This document shows positions 1-13,449 of a DNA stretch of 64,000 nucleotides, one piece after another. The notes beneath the pieces were generated by a model. The model ran no database searches. It had not been told where the DNA came from and was given only the letters and a program-made list of their open reading frames with translations. This DNA comes from Brachyhypopomus gauderio. Taxonomy: Eukaryota; Chordata; Actinopteri; Gymnotiformes; Hypopomidae. Numbering within the stretch: position 1 is the first letter of the stretch; each line of letters opens with the position of its first letter. A program made the translations under genes and the position numbers. The DNA is taken from positions 8,108,915 to 8,172,914 of the forward strand of contig NC_135225.1 in the NCBI RefSeq assembly GCF_052324685.1. The letters run 5' to 3'.

Positions 1-498
1 TGTGTTGGGGTAGTGTGGTGTGTTGGATGTAGTGTGGTGTGTTAGGTGGTGGTGTTGAGGTGGTGTGGTGTGTTGGGTGTAGTGTGGTGTGTTAGGCGGT
101 GGTGTTGGGGTAGTGTGGTGTGTTGGGGTAGTGTGGTGTGTTGGATGTAGTGTGGTGTGTTAGGTGTGGTGTGGTGTGTTAGGTGTGGTGTGTTGGGGTA
201 GTGTGGTGTGTTGGGGTAGTGTGGTGTGTTGGATGTAGTGTGGTGTGTTAGGTGGTGGTGTTGAGGTGGTGTGGTGTGTTGGGGTAGTGTGGTGTGTTGG
301 GTGTAGTGTGGTGTGTTAGGCGGTGGTGTTGGGGTAGTGTGGTGTGTTGGGGTAGTGTGGTGTGTTGGATGTAGTGTGGTGTGTTAGGTGTGGTGTGTTG
401 GGGTAGTGTGGTGTGTTGGGGTAGTGTGGTGTGTTGGATGTAGTGTGGTGTGTTAGGTGGTGGTGTTGAGGTGGTGTGGTGTGTTGGGGTAGTGTTGG
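1..498. repeat. GT-rich minisatellite with higher-order structure
   Basis: The first 498 bases are degenerate units of about 19 bp with the core TAGTGTGGTGTGTTGG. Variants end in GGG, GAT, AGG or AGGCGG. A longer block starting TTGGATGTAGTGTGG recurs at about 23, 229 and 434, so units are arranged in a higher-order period of about 205 bp. The array is cut by the left edge of the window. The translations across it are repeat artefacts. Confidence 0.9.
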
Positions 499-1390
499 TG
501 CTGGAGTGTTTTCTGCTCCTCTCCTTCACCTGGCACACTGACTGCTCTTTCTCACACTCAACACCCAACCCTGATTTATTCAGCTTCCTTTTACTTTATC
601 GTCTTGTCTTTAGATGAATTGAAGATCCAGTGTGACTGGGCACTATAAAGATGATCGTTCCCTGATCACGGTCTCTGATTATGTACGGTGTGTGTGAATT
701 TCATACCTAGAAATGTGATAATGAATGTGTTCCTGAGGTAGAGCGGCGGCTCACATCACCTGTGGAATTAGCACCTTCAACGTCTGCTTTAAAATGCTCT
801 TTGATCATCCCAAATCTTTTTATCTGTGTCATTTCAAAGTTTAAAGTGTACAAAAGCTGTCGATTGTGATTTAAGTTGTATATGAACTTGTATCATCTTC
901 ACTTAGTCGTTTAGTTAATGAGTATTGACTGACACAGAGAGCCCACCAGAGACTGGATAGAGCTGGAACAGTCTGGCCCTCACGCTCCTGCTGGGCCTCC
1001 TCTCTCTTCCACATCCAGCTCACAGGGTTAGAGGGCTGCCCAGGGCCTCCGCCTCTTGCCCCGCCCACAACAACTTGTTACCAGAGTAAAGCTGCAAAGC
1101 TGGCTGCATCGTTTCTGCCACACTGCCTTTATCACGACAACACTAATAGCATTACCCCCCCACACCCCCCTCCTTGGCCCGATAAGGGCACTCACGCAAT
1201 TGCTACTCCTGTAAAGCCTCATCAGAGGAAGGTTCTACAAGACAATCCTCCACTTTCAACCACAGAGCTGCTCGTTCTGGAAAAAAGAGCCAGAACCGAA
1301 GAGTACACCGTGTAGAGGAGAAGCTGGGATGGCGGCCGGGTCCGGCCCCTCGCAGCCCGCAGCCTGGTCAGTCCGAGCAGAGGGCTAGTA

Positions 1391-1411
1391 CCCCCCCCCC
1401 CCCCCCCCCCC
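1391..1411. repeat. Poly-C run (21 C)
   Basis: An uninterrupted run of 21 C in a GC-rich segment, one of several long G/C homopolymers in this window. Confidence 0.95.
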
Positions 1412-1559
1412 AGTGAATCCTGTATGAAACGTGTGATGAATGTTACAAGGAGGAGAAGTACATGTATGGGAGTGTTGCTCATAAAAAAAATGGCAAACGT
1501 GATAAATGTCAGGCGAGGTGTGAGCCCAGAATAAGTGGGTTCAAATAGCGGCGGTGGCA

Positions 1560-1830
1560 GAGAGCGGAGAGGACATTGTTATTGCTCCCCGTAGCCCCCG
1601 CCAATAAACATCAATATAAAAGAGAATTAAAGATTTGCTCAGCCTCCCAGAGGCTGCGCTCTGATGCTGTCTGATCTCCACATTTCATTTGCAATTTGCT
1701 CCCTGCGCAGGGGATGTGATCATTCAGAGGCCGGCGAATGTCACGATGAAGTTGTTTTAATGATGATTAAGAAGGCTGGGATGATGAGCCCGGGGGCCGA
1801 TGCTCCAGAGACGTTTCGATTGGTTATTGT
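1560..1830. promoter_or_regulatory. Candidate conserved non-coding block in adk intron
   Basis: A complex, repeat-free segment with balanced composition. It includes CCAATAAACATCAATATAAA, a CATTTGCAATTTG stretch and TTTAATGATGATTAAG, homeodomain/POU-like AT motifs set in GC-rich sequence. No reading frame in it resembles a known protein. The call rests only on texture and motif content; conservation could not be tested. Confidence 0.25.
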
Positions 1831-2148
1831 TGAGTTCCTTTATGTTTCTCTCTCTCTCTCTCTGTCTCACGCCACACGGGGAACGCGAGGCGTCCTCACC
1901 CTTCTAGATTCATTTCCTTAATGAGAGCTGCCGGGGAAGAGCCATTAATAAAGCACCTCCGTGTCTCCACTGGACGGGCCCTGGCCCCGCTGACGCACCT
2001 ATTGCAGTCTCCCGTTAAGGCCGCTGAGCCCGCCGGCTTTGATCCGACGACGGCTGAGTGCACGGGGTCGCACGGGGGCCGCGGCAGGGGATGAAGGGCT
2101 TGGCCATGTCACGCTGGAGGAGTGAGCCTGTGATTCACTACGGCAGTA

Positions 2149-2149
<1 letters not shown>

Positions 2150-2180
<31 letters not shown>
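2150..2180. repeat. Poly-C run (31 C)
   Basis: Thirty-one consecutive C, the longest homopolymer in the window. On the - strand it is a G31 tract able to form G-quadruplexes. Confidence 0.95.
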
Positions 2181-2762
2181 ACTTTTATACTCAGCAAACA
2201 AGCATCGGCGACAGTACACGCATTGATCAGGAAGCGTGAAGCTAATGGGCGAGGGCTGTGGCCGGGCTGATAAGCGCTCGGCTGTACTCAGGGCCACGAT
2301 CTGGCTCACGCCTCCGCGCCCGCGTGCACAACCTGCTCCCTGATTTGTCAAGATGATTAGTATTTCCTCTTAGCTATCTGCGACAGCGATTTGGGTCAGA
2401 TAACCTTACCCCATTTTTATATCAAAATGAGTGAAATGAAGTGCATGAGGACCACAAGAGGAGCGTAAATCGTTTGCTATTTCATCCTCCATCGAATGCG
2501 ACACGGTAGGGACGGCGGGTCTGGCTAGGAACGTACATCTTGGTTCGCTTCCTGTTTTAATCAAGATTCCTTATTGCATTTAGAGAGTTGCTTACCTTGA
2601 AACTGGACTTGTTTGTAGAGGAACCTGTCTAATGTTCAGCTGTATGCTGTGATTTACCTGCCCCTAATGAACTCCCCAGAGAGGCCGTATTGGTTTCACT
2701 CTGGTTTTCTCCATCTATAAGGCCTTAGCAAAGGTCATTATGCACTCATAAACACACATTCC

Positions 2763-2765
<3 letters not shown>

Positions 2766-2819
<54 letters not shown>
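2766..2819. repeat. (TG)n microsatellite
   Basis: Twenty-seven TG dinucleotides, followed about 50 bp later by a CA tract of similar length in inverted complement. Confidence 0.95.
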
Positions 2820-2824
<5 letters not shown>

Positions 2825-2862
2825 GTTGGGGGAATGAAATTGGCTTGTTCAGTTTTCTCGTT

Positions 2863-2871
<9 letters not shown>

Positions 2872-2921
<50 letters not shown>
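2872..2921. repeat. (AC)n microsatellite
   Basis: About 25 AC dinucleotides. With the upstream TG tract it forms a long imperfect inverted repeat. Confidence 0.95.
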
Positions 2922-2923
<2 letters not shown>

Positions 2924-3298
2924 TTGTCATGTTATGTTAGAACTATTATTCTGTAATGTCAGTCTGGCCTTGTTTGTGTCTCATTAATGCAATGCTGCCT
3001 GCATTCAACTGAGCAAACGCAGAGTTGCTGTTTTTACTTAAGGCAGCCAATGAGTGGTAGCTTGTTTTCATATGCCCACACAGTGGGAGGAAGGTTAAGA
3101 AACAGATTTGATAAATTGCATGAATGGCTTGGTTTGATTAAATGTTTTTTATTGATAAGATGTTGACTCTGTTACCTAAACAACACATTTGATTTATTAA
3201 GTGCTCATTCATCATGACTGGAAGCAGATTCTTTCGAGTGGCTACACCCAGTCATAAAATTCCAGCACTCTACGGAACACGGATCGTTACGCCCGCGC

Positions 3299-3315
3299 GC
3301 GCACACACACACACA

Positions 3316-3348
<33 letters not shown>
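3299..3348. repeat. (CA)n microsatellite
   Basis: CA repeat broken by one AT, preceded by a short CG-rich CGCGCGC stretch. Confidence 0.95.
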
Positions 3349-4458
3349 GTCCGCTCTCAGCTTCTCCTCGTGTTACCTGTCATGTGTGAAGGGACAGACA
3401 AAGAGCTCCTCACTTCCCTCTATCGATCGTGACATCATCACCTCTCGCCTGAAACTGATTAGCATGACTGCGAGGTGAGAGGATGCGATCGATGTCTCAC
3501 TTTGAAAAGGGCAAGGCGGCCTCTCGGACCTCTCTCTGGCCTGCTGTCCCCAGATTGTTTGGGCCGGCTATTTCCCGCCTCTCTCTGCGTGCTGCCGCCA
3601 ATCATTAGCTGCTAATCGCTCCGCTCGCCACTCCCTGGCCCCAGCCCCGGGCTCGGAGCGCCGGAACCAGGCCTGGACAGACGGGCCTCCCCGGGCCTCC
3701 TCGGGCCCGTGTTTACTGAGAGGACGGCTACCGTTGTTTACTCCGCTGAGCGCTTGTTTGGCCGAGAAGCAGGTGAGGTGAGGATTTCAGAGGCGTAATC
3801 TCACAGCACGGCTCTGGGCCTCGCTCAGATATGCTGTTCATTGGTGGTGAGTCATGCCTGGTCGTTCAGTGGATGGCTCGTCATTCAGCGGCCAAAGCCT
3901 TTATTGGACGCATTAAACATCTCGGCTGGGCTGTCAGGAGCCCTGTGCAGTAGATGCTTCCGATTCAAAGCCCTTAACCGTTTCAGAATCACGCAGCCTT
4001 GTGTAATTTGTCAGATACATTGTTAAGATATAGAAGAATAATTATCCCATGACCTTGGGCGTTGGTGGATTGGCTTTGCTACATTGTAAGTCTTATCACA
4101 TCATGCTGCATATAACCACTGATGATAAGGCTCTTTATTGCATTTAATTGGCGTAGTTCAACAATGCTGTAAACGTTATGTTTGCAATTTCTGCTATTCA
4201 GGTTCTTTAAATAGCCATGAACAGAGGCAGCCATGCATGCATTGTCACTGCTGTCTGTTTTATTTTAAGGCGGTCCAGCAGATTTATAGAGCAGGTTCCT
4301 GGAGCAATTATGGAAGAAGGGTTCTGGGTTCATCCTGTCCCAGAAAAGCCCACACCAAACACAGACACAGCCCTGAAGCTAATATCACACCCCTTCCCCA
4401 TGTGTGCCGCTGTCACAGAGCAACAGCGAGCAGCAGCAGAACTTCTCCCGCCCCCTGC

Positions 4459-4505
4459 ACCCTCCCTCCCTCCCTCCCTCCTTTCCTCCCTCCCTCCCTC
4501 CCTCC
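4459..4505. repeat. (CCCT)n microsatellite
   Basis: Tandem CCCT units with one CTTT interruption. Confidence 0.9.
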
Positions 4506-6373
4506 GCTGCTCTTTTTCCAGTCCATGATTAGTCACCAGGAATTAAAACATTTTTTTTTTTGTTGAAAGAAATTCTTTCAGACTTCACTTTCTGCGTCGG
4601 CTTGCGAAAGCCAGAAGTGCCAGAGCAGCGAAAGCTGAAGACCTCCCTGTGAACTGCCACAAGACGATGTTTACAGGCCACACCGTAGTCCAGGAACAAC
4701 AAAGACAGGTTTTGGCAGCAAAGTTTTAATTGCCGTGCCTATTAAAGAGCCCTGCCAATGGACTCTTTTGTGTGACGCATTAACATGAAATTGGTCCTGG
4801 ACCGGTCTCAGGCTAACCAAAGCAGCACGCTCATGGCCAAGTTCAAGAATCTGTTTTGAATAAAGATGCAATGTGTACCCTCCAGCTTGATGAAATGGAG
4901 GGGACGTCCATCATTCGTGGTTTCAGAAAAATCAAAGCAGTGTGTGGCAGTGGGGTGTTTATAGTGCAGGTTTTTTTTCTCTCGTTTCTGTTCGTATTTG
5001 GCTTAGGTTGACTTTATCTTTCTCATGCTTGAATAAACTGTCTGCCTTCACTTTAGGCCGCAGATTCTGCACAACCTCGGTTCAGGAGGGATTCGTCTTT
5101 ACAATATAACCATTTCCCCGCGTTGAACTCTTTTCACCTTTATATTCCTCATTTTATTTTTTTATGTTTATCAAAAAACGAGCGTGTGGATAAATCTTTT
5201 TTTGCTTAGATCCCAAAAACAAGACGAGGTATTAAGTAAACTATACGATTTACGTATAGTGCATATTGACAGTTGGCATCGTGAAGAACTGCTTTGAAAA
5301 CATTCTCTTGGACCAATTAGTGGCCTGGATTTGGAGATTTAGCTTTTTTCCCCTCTTTCCTTCAAAGCATCTGCTTCTTGCTTCTATCCCATGCAACTCT
5401 TGTCATTGTCCCCATTGAGAGCGCAGAAAAGCTCCTGGACACCCTTTGGCTCCCAAGTGGTTGGCCGCAGCGGAGAGAGCACAGAATTCCCTTCAGCTCA
5501 GCCCCTCTCGTTTCTCACGTCCTCCCAACATTATCATATCAATTGATGCAGCTTGTAGGAGACAAAGTGAGGTTATGGGAACCACCTAGAGCACCATGCG
5601 CCATTAAACATCAATGCTGGGGGAAGCGCACATGTGCAAGTTGAGCCTTGTTTACCAAGATGGAAGAGGGGCAGAGCATGTAGCTCATTCTCGCCAAAGC
5701 TTACCGGCTTCACTCTGTACCCATCAAATTAACTTCAGATGGCACTTTTAGTGTGGTCCTATTCTCTCCGTTTTGATTTCTTGAGGTGTCTTTGCGTTTG
5801 GCAACTGCCTGTGTCAAATCAGCATGGCGTTAAGAGAGTCACAATGGCACTGTTGTGTTGTGTAAGTGATGGGATTCTAATGCGTTTTTGATGGGTGTGC
5901 AGATGTGTTGTAATGTTTGTGTTTTTAGTGCACTCGTGTTCCCGGTGACTCACCTCCACAAGGCTGTGGAGATTGTCCAGGCAAGTCTCCGCTGTGTGTG
6001 ATCTGTCATCAGCGAGGGCAGAGGGTAGAGTGGCCAGACTTTCGGTTTGCTGGCAACTTTCTTTCACCTTCATTTTTCACCATTTTGAAGAAGCAGCGTC
6101 ATCGGATTGCGCCCAGCCACTCGTATCTAGAAGGAGATTCCTGGCGTCCTGCATCAGTCTGGTGATCAGTAATCTTTTGAATGTTGTGAGACTAAGGGTG
6201 GCTTTTTTTTTTCCTTTCATTTTCAGGCTACTTTGTTTTTGAGTCAAAGGAGGAAGTAGAATGAGGTCAGCCCAAGTACAGAGGAAAGAACCACGCACAG
6301 TTTCATTTAGCATGCTCTCACTGTCTGGTCATTTATTATTTGCTCAAAGCATACAGCATATTCCTGCAGGGTT

Positions 6374-6376
<3 letters not shown>

Positions 6377-6432
<56 letters not shown>
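6377..6432. repeat. (CT)n microsatellite
   Basis: About 28 CT units with a single CTCG interruption. Confidence 0.95.
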
Positions 6433-6437
<5 letters not shown>

Positions 6438-6539
6438 GATGAGGAGGGCATACCTATTTTATCTACACAGCAATTATTTTAATCTTTAATTGCAGACAGA
6501 TCATGAGTTACTTCTAACTTAATTCACATGTAAGATCCT

Positions 6540-6760
6540 CTAGTTAATCATTTTGAGAGGAAGGCGGGAGAGCACGCTTCATCGCCTGCATTAATTAGCC
6601 AAAGTCGTCATTTTGCTGCTAATTAGCTGATTCTAAAAGGATCTGCTTTTTTGTGTGTAATTAATTATCAAAGACACAATCGTCTGCCTCAGTCAGGGAG
6701 CAGTGTCTCTCTCACGCGGAGAAGACATGTCTCAAGTGCTTATTGTTGCATCCATTTTTA
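6540..6760. promoter_or_regulatory. Candidate conserved non-coding block with TAATTA sites
   Basis: A repeat-free segment with several homeodomain-type cores: AGTTAATCAT, GCATTAATTAGCC, GCTAATTAGCTG and TAATTAATTATC. This dense spacing is typical of developmental enhancers in vertebrate introns. There is no coding potential. Function and conservation are inferred only. Confidence 0.3.
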
Positions 6761-7115
6761 AAGGCGTTTGCTCCCTTTGTTTGTTTAGAAGGTTTCCTCT
6801 AGAGCTCTGAACATAAAGTAATGGTCTTTGACTTGTGCTATTAACAATTAGAAGGTGGATCCTTATCGGGGTTCTGTGGGAAGTATACAGTGTTTATTGG
6901 CAGCTTAGTCAACGCGGTTTCGTCTAAGGTTGGCTTGCATGAGTCTGTGTGTGTGTGCTTTAATGAATTTCTGTTTTTATTTGCTTTATTTAGCTCAGCT
7001 CACAATTTTGTGGCGTCGCTGACAATGGTACAGAGTGCGGAGTTCTGTAAACAGCTGAATATCCAAATGTAAATCAGTCATGTTGCTGGCAATGGGTGCC
7101 AGCCTTGCATTAAAT

Positions 7116-7138
7116 GGGGGGGGGGGGGGGGGGGGGGG
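7116..7138. repeat. Poly-G run (23 G)
   Basis: Twenty-three consecutive G in the adk intron. Confidence 0.95.
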
Positions 7139-8059
7139 TGTTTCGGTGTGTTCTCAAAATGCCGGACAGGATCAAAGCCTAGGCCCACTGAAGTGGTGTT
7201 CTTACTGCAAAGCCCCAAAGGTTAAGGCAGTATCCCCTGGCTCAGAGTGAGCCTCATTGCACCCTAATGGCAGATAATGCCATAAATAAAACAGGAGTGT
7301 TCAGCATGATAGATGTGCAGGTAGCTCCACTGAGGGAGAACGGTAGAGGAGATCTCTGTGCAAAGGAGGTAGTGAAAGGCAACAGACACACTACATGCTT
7401 TTACTCATTCTCAGGGCACCTGAAAGATCATTAATGTGAAGCCATAAGATAGATTCTACCAAATGTTATTTTAGAGAGAGGGTCCACGCTACCTTAAATG
7501 CTTTCTCTCTTAAACACTGCTAATGAAACAAGAGCCTCTTGTTGAGCACAGAGAGCGTGGAGTGACTCCGGCATGTGCAGATGGACTGTTCCTCGGTTCC
7601 TCACTGTCTCTGTTATTCAGCACTGTCCCTGCTGATTTCTCATTAGCTCAGGAGCTCCAGCTTGTCTCTACCTCTGCTGTGCCACTCATTATTAGCGTCA
7701 TGCTCGCTGTACTTGTTTGTGCAATATAACTTTCAGCACCATCGCAACCAGCTGACACGGTGTGCGACCTGTCATGGTAATGCTTGCTGTTTTATTTGCA
7801 TTTTCTGTTCATGTAATCATGAGACTGCTTTAAAATAATGGAACAAAAGTAAGGTTTTTGAAATGCGTTAGAAAGACTCGGTGGTGCAGTTTATCAGCGA
7901 CATAACCATTTTTGACAGTGGATTTATTTCATGGGAAAGAGTGAGGCCTCTCTGCTGCAAAATGCAAACATGGTTGTGAAAACCCCCCAGCCCATAAATG
8001 TGATTCACTGTTCTTCTCAGAGCACAAGCAGTAACTAACCTCAAGCTGTTCGTTCTCAG

Positions 8060-8146
8060 GTGACAAGGTGGAGACATTTCCTGTTTTACAGATTGAAGAG
8101 AGCAAAATCGTGGACACCAATGGTGCTGGAGATGCATTTGTAGGAG
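8060..8146 (+). CDS. adk: Adenosine kinase, penultimate coding exon
   Basis: This exon encodes part of the C-terminal lobe of adenosine kinase, the cytosolic and nuclear enzyme that phosphorylates adenosine to AMP with ATP. The exon starts after CTCAG at 8058-8059 in phase 1 and ends before the donor GTACAG at 8147. It reads DKVETFPVLQ, then an IVDTNGAGDAFVG segment. DTNGAGD is the PfkB-family signature 2; its last Asp is the catalytic base and the GAG turn forms the anion hole. The split Gly codon G|GT joins exactly to the exon at 9446. Earlier exons lie outside the window or were not recognised. Fish have adka and adkb, and I cannot say which this is. Confidence 0.93.
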
Positions 8147-9570
<1,424 letters not shown>

Positions 9571-12500
9571 GAAAGCAAGTAGATTTGACTGACTAGTCAT
9601 ATAGGACTGAGATCTTCTTTTTCCTTTTAAACTTAACTTTTAACCTCCTTTGTTCCTCTCACTCTTCTTCTCCCTTCATGCATTTAGACTTCTGTGCCTC
9701 TCCTTCAAGATCAGCCAGGCCCACATCATGATGGAACCATGCAAACATTTCACTTAATAACAAACATATGTTTACAAAAAAGAAGCCTAGCTATAAATAG
9801 TTATTTGTTTTTACTAAAATCTGTTTTATAGTTTAAGTCCCCTATACTGAAACCATGCGCAGAAGTCAGGTGTATATTAAAATAATTTTCATTAAGTGTA
9901 TAATTTACTTGAGAGTCTCGATTTGAACACCTGCCAGACCAGCAGGAACGGTATGCTTCGTTTTGAACGGTTAGAGGGCACTGAAGTTCACAAATGTTTT
10001 TAAAGGCCAGTCTTGTTCTAGAAAAGCTAAAGTGATTTGTAAGGTGGTCAATTTTAACTATGTAGTAATAGAGAAAACTATGCATGCGTGTGTGTGATGT
10101 GGAGTGTGAGTTGTTATGTATTTTGCAGCCTTTGAATACACTGGCTCTGGAAAACTGACAAAATTAAAGTCCTCATCACCTCCGCTTTCACCTTGTTGTC
10201 TCCGTATACTTCATTGTATGGATTAATACACATTATAATATGCACAACATACATTTCCCATTCATGAACGTTTTTATAGATCTAAGCAGAAATTATCATA
10301 TTTCAACATTGTTATTGTGAGGTTAAACCATAATAACCCAGACCGTCTTTTATGTCATCAAGTCTGATCACCACTGGACTTCACACTTTCCACTAGTGTA
10401 ATGGACCTGCTGTATTATGATTATGCTGCACTTGGACCTTATCCTCTCTCCCTATTGCTCGTCCCCCTGATCACAGTGGCAGACCTGCGAGAGGTTGCCT
10501 CTGTTATGGGATCAGTAGCAGCTATTCACAGCCATCATTAGAGAGCACTGAAAATACAGCTGTCCCTCTGTCCCCTTCTGGATGTGGATGGTGACTCATT
10601 TCAAGTCCCAAGTCCAGAAAGCGGAGGTACAGAACACGGTCTCCATGTTGAACAGACTGGTCTCAGTGCTCACATATTTAGCCAAATCCTGAGAGCCCAT
10701 ATACATGCCTGACTTAAAGCAATAGCCTTTAGAGCTCATTCACACATCTGCACGCAGTCCCTCCACCCACTCTCGTCCGCTGTATTTCAGAGGCTTTCCT
10801 CTCATATGCCTGTTTTAAAATAAAGCTCTCAGGACCCACAATGTCTTATGTGAATATATAATGTTATATGTTCTCAGGACCCAAAAAAGTAGTCTGTCAA
10901 CTTTATAGAATTTTAGGATGTTATCAAAGTACTTTGGAGGTTGACAACTTTTCTCAAGAACTTTCCATGTTAAGAATTTATGTAAAATGAATATGAATTC
11001 TTGACAGATTATGCATATGATGGTGTACGTTCTGTTAAAAACTATATTTTTGTAAAACATGTAGTGTGTAATGTCAATTAGTAGCAGTACTGTTAATGTC
11101 TAATTTCTAGGTAGTGTTATTGCCTGTACTTGTTTGGAATGGTCAACTTGAACTGGCATCACCATTGTGGAGGGGCAATGTTTCTAAATAAATCTTAATT
11201 GTTATCTGTTGTCTACTGGTAATGCAATTAATCTTCTAAAAAAAAACTAGTGTGTGAGAGAGAGAGAGCATTTCTCGGATTGCTTTAATTTTTTTTAACT
11301 GTATAAGTCACAAAAACACATTAAATCTAAAGTGCTGTCAGCATCTCATTCACTACAGTAAAGATTCACTTTTGAATATACTGGTATGACTAACGATGAG
11401 TGGGAACTAATGGCTAGCAGTTAGCCTGATGTCATTTGCATAAGGCCAGCTGCTTCAGACTGGCATTCATTTTTTATTACCAAGGTCAGCATTCTTTGGT
11501 CATTTGGTTCTACTCAGTATGGAATCACTAAGAAGGATCACGGCGGCTATAATTTTAAGGTTGTGTATTTTAACAGTAGAAAAACACTTTAAATACACTA
11601 ATCAAACGATGCTAATGGCACGTTTTAATAACTCTTAAGTAATAATAAAAAACTAACATTATTATAACAATATTATTACATTGTTGTTTGCTAGCCATCA
11701 TGTACTGCCACAAGCTTAACTTGAATATGTGTATAATAATTCAGTTTAAAGACTGAAGTGTAGTGTGAGGTCACTTTGATTTTTTGCTACAGAATATGTC
11801 TCATGTCGTGCTAATTCTAGTTTGAAGCATAGCAAAAAAGTGCCATGGTAGTAGTCTATTATTGACCACACTCAAGCTGCCACTGCACTGAGGAAATGGC
11901 TGGAATCAAGAACTAAAGTTTAATTTGAGCAATCAGCTGTTAGTCACAATTATGTCAAATCAAAATTCTGAAACAATCAAAATCTGTTGAAATGGTTTTC
12001 AAAACAATGTGGTGTTAGTCTATGTAGCGTGCACTAATCTGTGGGCAAAGAATTTTTGATGAACGTTGAGTTAAATATCTTTAGTTCATAGTTCACAATC
12101 TCAACAGTAATCTTTGCAATGGTTTTCTTTGACAGTGCTCCAACTGCATTATCTTTTTACTCACCTAAAATGTTATCTTAAACGAACGTGGGCTCTTTAA
12201 ATGAGCGCCATTAAAAGTTGACATCTTAAAAAACAAACGTTATTTATTTATTACTTAAGCTATCACATGAAAGTATTTTCTCCCACCCATGCCATGTAAT
12301 CTGAAACAATGTACATTGTTTTCCAATGAGCGATGTGATGTCACATGGCGGTTACAGCTCGTCCTCCTCTGTGGCTGATGGAGTGCTGAAAGGGGAGGTA
12401 CTACTTTGTCACAGACTCCCATGTAGATTAACCTTTCAATTAGTTGTTATCAGGTTCCCTCTGCCTCCGCGCGAGTTACCGCGTGCCATTATTTGCTGGA

Positions 12501-13440
12501 TCAAACGGGACCCGCTGGATTTTAATTGACCTCTTTACGCGGCGTCGGTGTTTCAAATAAATGCGTAACTGCGTACAGTAGGAGCGGAGAGAGCCGCGCG
12601 AGGAACTTAAGGTAATGGAAACGTACGTCTGGCAGCACTGGCGGACATTACCGCTATCTAAACGACCCCCCGAGTTGTGTTTAGAGTTGGTCATTAGTCG
12701 TAAATGTTTTAATCGTTCAAGTTGCCGTGAGTGATGTAACTTGACGTGAGTCGAGAATGTAATGTGGCGATCAAGTGTAACGGGTTTGGACTCGGTCACA
12801 GGTTAACGCTTTACATGCATTAATGGAATTTTCCAGACAGGCTGCGATGTATTTTCAATAGCTTGATTTGGTCTCTGAAGACATTAGCCTGAGCCCCGTG
12901 TAGGTCTGCTTTAAAACGGGCTTGTCTGAATGCTGTGTGCAGACATCACAGTGCGTTTTAAGCGGTTGATTTAGTGAGCGAAAAAATGCTAGAGACCATG
13001 TTATCTTGGCTCAGACCAACAATGTTGTTGAGGATTTTATTTGATGGATAATTTAAAAAAATGTAATTTGTAGCCTTATCTTGTGAGTACACAGCCCACA
13101 TTCTAAATAATATTTTGGCAGAAACCACAGACAAACTCATTTTTCAAAGTGTTTGGATCATATTTAAATCTCACGAGTAATGCCAAACGATTCGAATACA
13201 CTTTTGTTAATTAATTACAATTACATTATGCTTTTCTAAAATGCGTCTTGGTGGATGTGCGCTAATATCTGTGTAGTGTAGCCTAATTCTGATGAGGAGG
13301 GGCCTCAGTAAAGGTAGACCGTGTTTGTTGTATATTAACCTTAAGTATCAATTTAGCAGTAGAATTCAACAAATAATGCCATTATGGCAGACGCTTTCCA
13401 CTTATACACATGATTCCTTCTACATGCATGGCAAGAATTG
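9571..13440 (+). other. adk 3' UTR and adk-kat6b intergenic region
   Basis: No coding exon was recognised. The first part should be the adk 3' UTR; possible polyadenylation signals are AATAAA at 10819-10824 and 11187-11192, but I cannot tell which is used. The rest is AT-rich intergenic DNA apart from the complex block listed at 12400-12800. Confidence 0.5.
12400..12800. promoter_or_regulatory. Candidate conserved or CpG-containing block upstream of kat6b
   Basis: A segment clearly richer in CpG than its flanks, with motifs such as CGCGCGAGTTACCGCG, CATTATTTGCTGG and TTTTAATTGACC. It lies about 1 kb upstream of the kat6b CpG promoter and could be an upstream regulatory element. There is no recognisable reading frame. 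Confidence 0.25.
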
Positions 13441-13449
13441 CAGGTATGC

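Larger units (their letters stand above)
499..8059 (+). other. Probable adk intron (no coding exon recognised)
   Basis: This stretch lies upstream of the penultimate adk coding exon and is most simply the large intron typical of vertebrate ADK. I looked for the preceding ADK exon and did not see it, although an exon of under 100 bp could be missed by eye. The stretch holds many simple repeats and several complex, moderately GC-rich blocks, listed separately, that look unlike the AT-rich background. No other gene is supported. Confidence 0.55.

Noticed and set aside
248-568. 106-codon frame rich in His-Thr-Pro-Asn on the - strand
   Set aside because: It is the translation of the minisatellite and has no independent support.
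1-8059. Earlier adk exons
   Set aside because: Looked for the exon preceding the DTNGAGD exon and saw no convincing match, so none is called.
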